From positions 1-64,000 of the forward strand of contig JAMKCH010005428.1 in the NCBI GenBank assembly GCA_023653785.1: a stretch of 64,000 bases of DNA. Direction: 5' to 3'. Below the pieces are notes generated by a model. The model was not told the origin of the DNA and searched no databases. It worked only from the letters and a program-made list of their open reading frames with translations. Each line of letters starts with the position of its first letter. Within the stretch, counting starts at the first letter, position 1. Made by a program: the position numbers and the translations under genes. The DNA comes from Ophioderma brevispina. Taxonomy: Eukaryota; Echinodermata; Ophiuroidea; Amphilepidida; Ophiodermatidae. Below are positions 59,110 through 64,000 of this stretch, piece by piece.

Positions 59110-60212
59110 AATCCAATTATCTTCTTTGAAGCAAAACTTGACTTGTTCTGGAGTTCTGGAGTCATAATTCATCGTTTTGTGGTCCTAATATGGGAATTTT
59201 ATATGCGTAGATTTGTTGTTTCTATCCTACGGCTTCATTTTTGTGATATCTATGGATCATTATCTTATGGGTTTATTAAAGAATATCTAACTTACACATA
59301 GTATTCAAGCATGAAAACACATAATAATTAGGTGTAGTATATTTTGTTATTGTTATTATTTTCAATTTTCATTGTGAATCTGTTGTGACTCAATCCTGAG
59401 GATCATTGTTCCTTCTTGAAACGGGAAGTTTTATATGTCGAACTGCGATATTGATAACGTCTTCACATCAATCTACTCCCACTTTAAAGTAGCGTATGAC
59501 ATTTTACATTACTGAGAAAAAGAAGTCGATTCATTAACGTCACCTAAAACATTCATTAGTGCTTTGGGAATAATCCTTGTAATATAACCAATCATCCTAG
59601 ATTTGAGCACTACTAAGGCGTTAATAATTAGTAATAGTAATAACTCTCCACGTTTGATACTACATGTATATTAGCCAATCATTAGCTAGCTCTGAACTAA
59701 ACTCGAGTAGCAAGTTCAAGTAACATATCAAACGATAAAACGTATGTTACATTTAATGCACTTAAACACTTACTTAACGATTCATAAGTTATAAACATGA
59801 AGATGACAGCGCTTGTTTTACTTCATCAGGTATCTTTAATGGAATGAGGTTGCATTGCAGAATCACGTTATCTTCGTGACAGTTTATAGACCAATCAAAT
59901 TACATGGAATTTGAGCGTGTACCCTAGGTGTTATGGAATATTAATCATTCTACTTAAGGACATGCAGAGATTAAACTTAATCTTGTTTTATCTATTTTAC
60001 TTAACACTGCTGTGATCGTGATTGTAAACCTGTCCCTAGATTAATTTTTAAAGATTCATATCATATGTTCATCTTTTTTCATTTCTTGATAATATTTGGT
60101 TACTCTACTAAACAGTAACAATTGGAATTATATTCAAATCTCAAATTTTGTATGAACTTCTGAGTTATATGAGCTTTTCTGAATGGATTCTTTCTACATC
60201 TATGAACATCTT
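59110..60212. other. Unassigned AT-rich interval
   Basis: Nothing recognised. Stops are dense in all frames. Confidence 0.45.
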
Positions 60213-61125
60213 TTAACCCTAAAAGAGCCGGGCTTTTTGGACCCATCTCACCGCCGGGGGGGCGGATTCCGCCCCCTAGTATCTCGGAAACGGATTGATG
60301 AACTATCATATGTGTGGTACCAATGGATAGCTATGATCATCCCGAGTCCATTTATACCAAAAAAAATACCATCATGCCTTGTATGACGTCACAGTGATGT
60401 CAAACATGACGTCATGCAAAAATGCGAAAAATAATAAAAAAAACGCAAAATTCATGGTTTTTCGCCATTTTTTCAAGCAAAAGTTGGATTTTTTGGCCAT
60501 GATGTGTGTCAAAGTATGCGCACAAATGCTCTTACTACAAATAAATCAAATAAATAAGATAAAACATAGTGTAACTGTATCCTTAGCACAAAAACTGGAT
60601 TTCTGCTAATCCGTGTAATTTCAATGGGAAATAGCTTTTCTTCGCACGCAGTGCGCGATTACGTAACGCCGCTTCATAACCGTAGGTTCGATTTTGTTCA
60701 AAATGGCCTTAAATCGAGCGCAAGGTTTCAAAGAAAAATTAATGCAGTTTTGGCGTAAAAAAATAACAAATAGGTGAGATACGACAAAATATATACCACT
60801 TGGGCCAAAGAAACTAAAGGTATAAGGCATGCCGTATCATTGTGGGATTAAACCGTTTTCAAACAAAAGATTATTGTACAGCTCAGAGTGAATGTATTAT
60901 CATGCATTGAACTATTCAATATATTATTTTTCAAATAGTGAAAGCACCAGAAATGTTGCTGTGGGGAAATGGGGTCTCGCTCAGGGGGACGATAATCATG
61001 AAATTCATCTAAATTTTGGGAATTTGACTGCTGAAACTAATGGAACAGCCACAAGTCTCTGTGAGGTGGGGGCTTTTTTTTTTTTTTTTTTTTAACCCCC
61101 CCCCCCCCGGGCCCTTTAGGGTTAA
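60213..61125. mobile_element. TTAA-flanked element with CCCTAAA ends
   Basis: TTAA at 60,213-60,216 and 61,122-61,125 flanks a 905-base element whose ends are inverted: CCCTAAAAGAGCCGGG on the left and, in reverse complement, CCCTAAAGGGCCCGGGGG on the right. TTAA targets and a CCCT start fit the piggyBac superfamily, here a non-autonomous member without transposase. The left part has a GGGGCGGATTCCGCCCC hairpin (60,258-60,275) and two CRE-like TGACGTCA words (60,383 and 60,407). The right end is poly-T then poly-C. The segment 60,793-61,073 recurs at 61,683-61,964. Confidence 0.75.
60793..61073 (+). repeat. 281-bp direct repeat, copy 1 (inside TTAA element)
   Basis: This is more than 98% identical to 61,683-61,964 (a few substitutions and one A indel). 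It includes an open frame (YSIYYFSNSESTRNVAVGKW) also open in copy 2. Similarity stops on the right at GTGGGGGC, where this copy runs into poly-T. Confidence 0.95.
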
Positions 61126-61682
61126 GGTCTCCTTCGAAATTGAACATTGGTGTTTTTAGAAATGAAAAGAAGGCGGCGTTTGTATGTTTGTGTGTTTAAT
61201 GTAAAAATGGGTATGGGTATGAGTGTGGTCTTATTTAGAGTTTTGGTTTCTACTTGCTTTGTTAGGAAAACTTAACGCCTGTTGTGTCACGTATTGTATC
61301 AAAACATTAATACAATTTTGTTATAAGTTATTATAAACCACATACACCAAAGTAATTCATTTCTGAAAGGAAAATTGAAGTGAAATCTTGTTGTTTTGTT
61401 ATTGTTAAAGCAATGATACAAACAGCCAATTGAACTATTATCGTACGTGAAGGCATTCCTACATCAAAGAATAAGTTCTATTTTAACCAGACTGAATACA
61501 GACTGTCCAAAAATAAACTATACAATCAAACTAAAAATTGTAAAAAATATAAACTGTGCATTTCTGTGAGATATTTTGATTTTGTTTGTTAGACCAGTTC
61601 CTATAGCTAAATTCTCGTTTTTATACCATCCAATTTGATGCACCCTAACCGGAGATATTGTCAATTGAACACAAACGATAAA

Positions 61683-61964
61683 ATACCACTTGGGCCAAAG
61701 AAACTAAAGGTATAAGGCATGCCGTATCATTGTGGGATTAAAACCGTTTTCAAACAAAACATTATTGTACAGCTCAGAGTGAATGTATTATCATACATTG
61801 AACTATTCAATATATTATTTTTCAAATAGTGAAAGCACCAGAAATGTTGCTGTGGGGAAATGGGGTCTCGCTCAGGGGGACGATAATCATGAAATTCATC
61901 TAAATTTTGGGAATTTGACTGCTGAAACTAATGGAACAGCCACAAGTCTCTGTGAGGTGGGGGC
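61683..61964 (+). repeat. 281-bp direct repeat, copy 2
   Basis: This is the near-identical partner of 60,793-61,073, lying outside the TTAA element. Here the frame continues past GTGGGGGC for a few codons to a TAA. One amino-acid difference separates the two frames (Ala/Thr). No domain is recognised. Confidence 0.95.
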
Positions 61965-61969
61965 GAATG

Positions 61970-63590
61970 TGCGGACAACGCTCTAATGTGGAGAGCCAAG
62001 ATGTCAGGGATACACATAATGAAGATATCAGTGTTGAACAAAGAACAATAATGGAAAGGATGGTTGGTGTTCAAAGGCTTCAGTTTACTTTCAACGAGAG
62101 TGTTTTTATGGTTCTATATACCTTCTGCTGAAACCTGGAGCAAGGCTAAGACAACAACATTGTTTGGAATTTAATTTCCCAATCCTACATGTATTCTTTT
62201 GGCAATTGGGACATTATAAAGTTATAATTTATATTTCATTACAAGAATCAGTACTTTAAACCTTTTTTTTTTTTTAATTTTCAATAAAGAATGTCTTGAA
62301 GTTGATTTTCAACGGCCACTCTGTTGATATCAGGATAGCCGAAACTGGACCAACAGGTTTTTCAAGTGTCTCTGATAATTGAGCCCTCCCCAGAACCCCC
62401 CCAAATTATCACCAACTAAAATCTCATCGAAAGCGGAACTTCCTAAAAAAGAATCAGTTAACATCCAGTTGAGATGAACATTAAATTTTGGCCGAAATTA
62501 AATCTTTGATGTATAGTTTTTTTGGGGGGACAGTTTGTATGTTAATATCATAACTCCCAATCAGGCATTAATTTAAAAAAAAAATCGCAAATGGCCCATT
62601 GTCGTTCTCCATATTGACGAGTGTGCGTCATATCACAAATAATATAACGTTCTCGCCTTTACTATTTCATGCGTCCGAAATGTCCGCATACCGGCCGGTG
62701 ATGGGACCCCTATCTTTAACAACTCCATTGTTTTTGCTGAAGTCTTGTGTATCCACTAGTCACTGATAATGGTGAATCAAATTGACGTGACATTTATTTC
62801 TTTTTTCACGAAAATGTGCCGTTTTATTTGTGGGAAACAGACGGTTATATAGGATTGTGAATATTTCTTATGAATTTACAACTTGGTTTTCCCTAGGCCC
62901 CCCGATTGAGACCACAAAACAACAGCAAAATGACAAGCCTAGCCCCATATAGCCCCCCTAAGGGCATGAGTTATTTCGCCCAGTTTATGCTGCTGTTTTG
63001 AAGCTCACAAAGATTGCAACTTGACCCAAGAAAAAACACAGACTAAAGTAAAACAGAAGGAAGTCCTAGTTTTAAATCGACACAAGTTTTTAATAGTCAC
63101 ATAATCATACAAATGAGATGAAACAACAAATCCTGGAAAGCCTGGTTCTTTCACTTTAATGTGATGTACAAAAAGACTTACTTATGTTGAGATATAATCT
63201 ATTGAAAAAAAAATCGGTTTTTGATTGTAACCATTTTTTGCGACATCAGGCTTGTAGTGAGTTTAGAATAAAAAATATTATTACACAGGGTCAAATGAAG
63301 AGTGTAGAATAAGGTTGAAGGTTTTTTGTAACTATTTTAATGTTATTACGGTTATTTCGGCCAAAATATGCATAACTTTGGTAAACACATGAAAATTTGA
63401 GTGAAATGTACCAACTGTTTTCACTTTTAAAACTATACGGAAGACATAACTTTTTTTTATCAGAGTGGGTTAGTTTGGGTAGCAAATGGTCATATGCTGA
63501 TCGTCCTTTCTTTCTTTTTTAATAATTGAAATGTTTAAAATCATTAGGTTTATATTTAGTTTTATATTGTATTTTCATTAATTTATAGAT
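61970..63590. other. Unassigned AT-rich interval
   Basis: No gene recognised. AATAAA at about 62,283 after a T-tract could be a polyadenylation signal but nothing upstream is an established exon. Confidence 0.35.
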
Positions 63591-63597
63591 TAACACT

Positions 63598-63807
63598 TAA
63601 GTGCCCAGGGGGGGAGGGGGGTCCATAGTACCCAACATTTGATTTTTTTGCGATTTCTCGGTTTTACGCAATCAAATTTTATCAAGGAGTTTTTTGCTAC
63701 TTGTCCTGATTTTGAATACGCTTCTCTGATACTAAAAAAAATTTAAATCCCCCACGGCTTCATTAGATAATTAGGTTTGGTCCCTATACCCCCACTTAGG
63801 CACTAAC
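63598..63807. mobile_element. Short G-rich-ended MITE
   Basis: The left end TTAAGTGCCCAGGGGGGG-AGGGGGGTCC is mirrored by GGTCCCTATACCCCCACTTA then GGCACTAA at 63,779-63,807. The 210-base interior is AT-rich and non-coding. Target duplication is not clear. Confidence 0.6.
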
Positions 63808-63889
63808 GGAAGTTAAAAAAAATCAAGATATATTACTAATTAAAAAAATTAAAGTAATTAAATCGTGGGATTTAATTGCTTAGATATCT

Positions 63890-63945
63890 ACCCTCCCACC
63901 ACCAACCCCCCACATCCACCCACACACACACACACACACACAACA
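63890..63945. repeat. C-rich tract with (CA)n microsatellite
   Basis: CCCACC-type sequence runs into about eleven CA units (63,920-63,942). Confidence 0.9.
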
Positions 63946-64000
63946 CAATTCCCTATATTCTGACCCAAACACGATAGAAAGAGCGATCCCTAACGACACT

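Overview
This window looks like nuclear DNA from an animal with a large, repeat-rich genome, most likely a marine invertebrate. The evidence is AT-rich sequence with almost no long open frames, decayed animal-type LINE reverse transcriptases (EN+RT, and a CR1/L2-like 3' end), a Tc1-like transposase relic, TTAA-flanked MITEs, minisatellites, microsatellites and poly-A/poly-C tracts. There are no operons, ribosome-binding sites or compact prokaryotic genes. The phylum cannot be fixed from the sequence alone. No complete host gene is recognised. The only host-gene candidates are one possible terminal exon near 47.4 kb and a few unrecognised ORFs.

Layout. 1-6 kb: an AT-rich stretch, a foldback element (1.5-2.4 kb), a Tc1/mariner-like transposase relic on the minus strand (2.9-3.85 kb), two short palindromic elements (4.1-4.5 kb) and an A-poor, G/T-rich block (4.84-5.75 kb). 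6-12.4 kb: a frameshifted LINE on the minus strand (endonuclease then reverse transcriptase). Its 5' part, including the start of the endonuclease, is present twice head-to-tail (units of about 1.8 kb). 12.5-18.9 kb: a degenerate tandem array, an unclassified repeat whose partner lies inverted at 39.8 kb, a hAT-like or other short element, and dispersed repeat module A. 18.9-21.8 kb: a second LINE of similar organisation on the minus strand, interrupted by a 150-bp C-rich block. 22-26.6 kb: mostly unassigned, with one possible LINE ORF1 trace.

26.6-38.1 kb is dominated by a 3.0-kb repeat present twice in direct orientation, 8.4 kb apart. Between the copies lie a fragment of the first LINE's 5' region, a TTAA-flanked MITE, a second copy of module A split by a composite insertion, and a third copy of an internal segment of the 3-kb repeat. 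38.2-40.3 kb: a CR1/L2-like LINE 3' end followed by the inverted partner of the 13.7-kb repeat. 43-47.4 kb: an 8 x 24-bp minisatellite, a GC-rich short repeat, and a young 1-kb tandem duplication joined by a 21-A tract. 51-54 kb: sequence crowded with AACGTT words around a four-copy 125-bp satellite. 55-64 kb: a second member of the TTAA MITE family, a 905-bp TTAA/CCCTAAA element that contains a near-identical copy of 281 bp found again 890 bp downstream, and a short G-rich MITE at the end.

Overall this is a transposon graveyard with several nested and tandem events. Copies of the same repeat differ largely by one-base insertions and deletions, many in homopolymers. That pattern would fit unpolished long-read sequence, so frameshifts in the relics should not all be taken as biological. 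No novel multi-gene system is visible. The most informative structures are the TTAA MITE family, the TTAA element with its duplicated internal segment, the tandem LINE 5' units with YY1-like motifs, and the poly-A-joined duplication.
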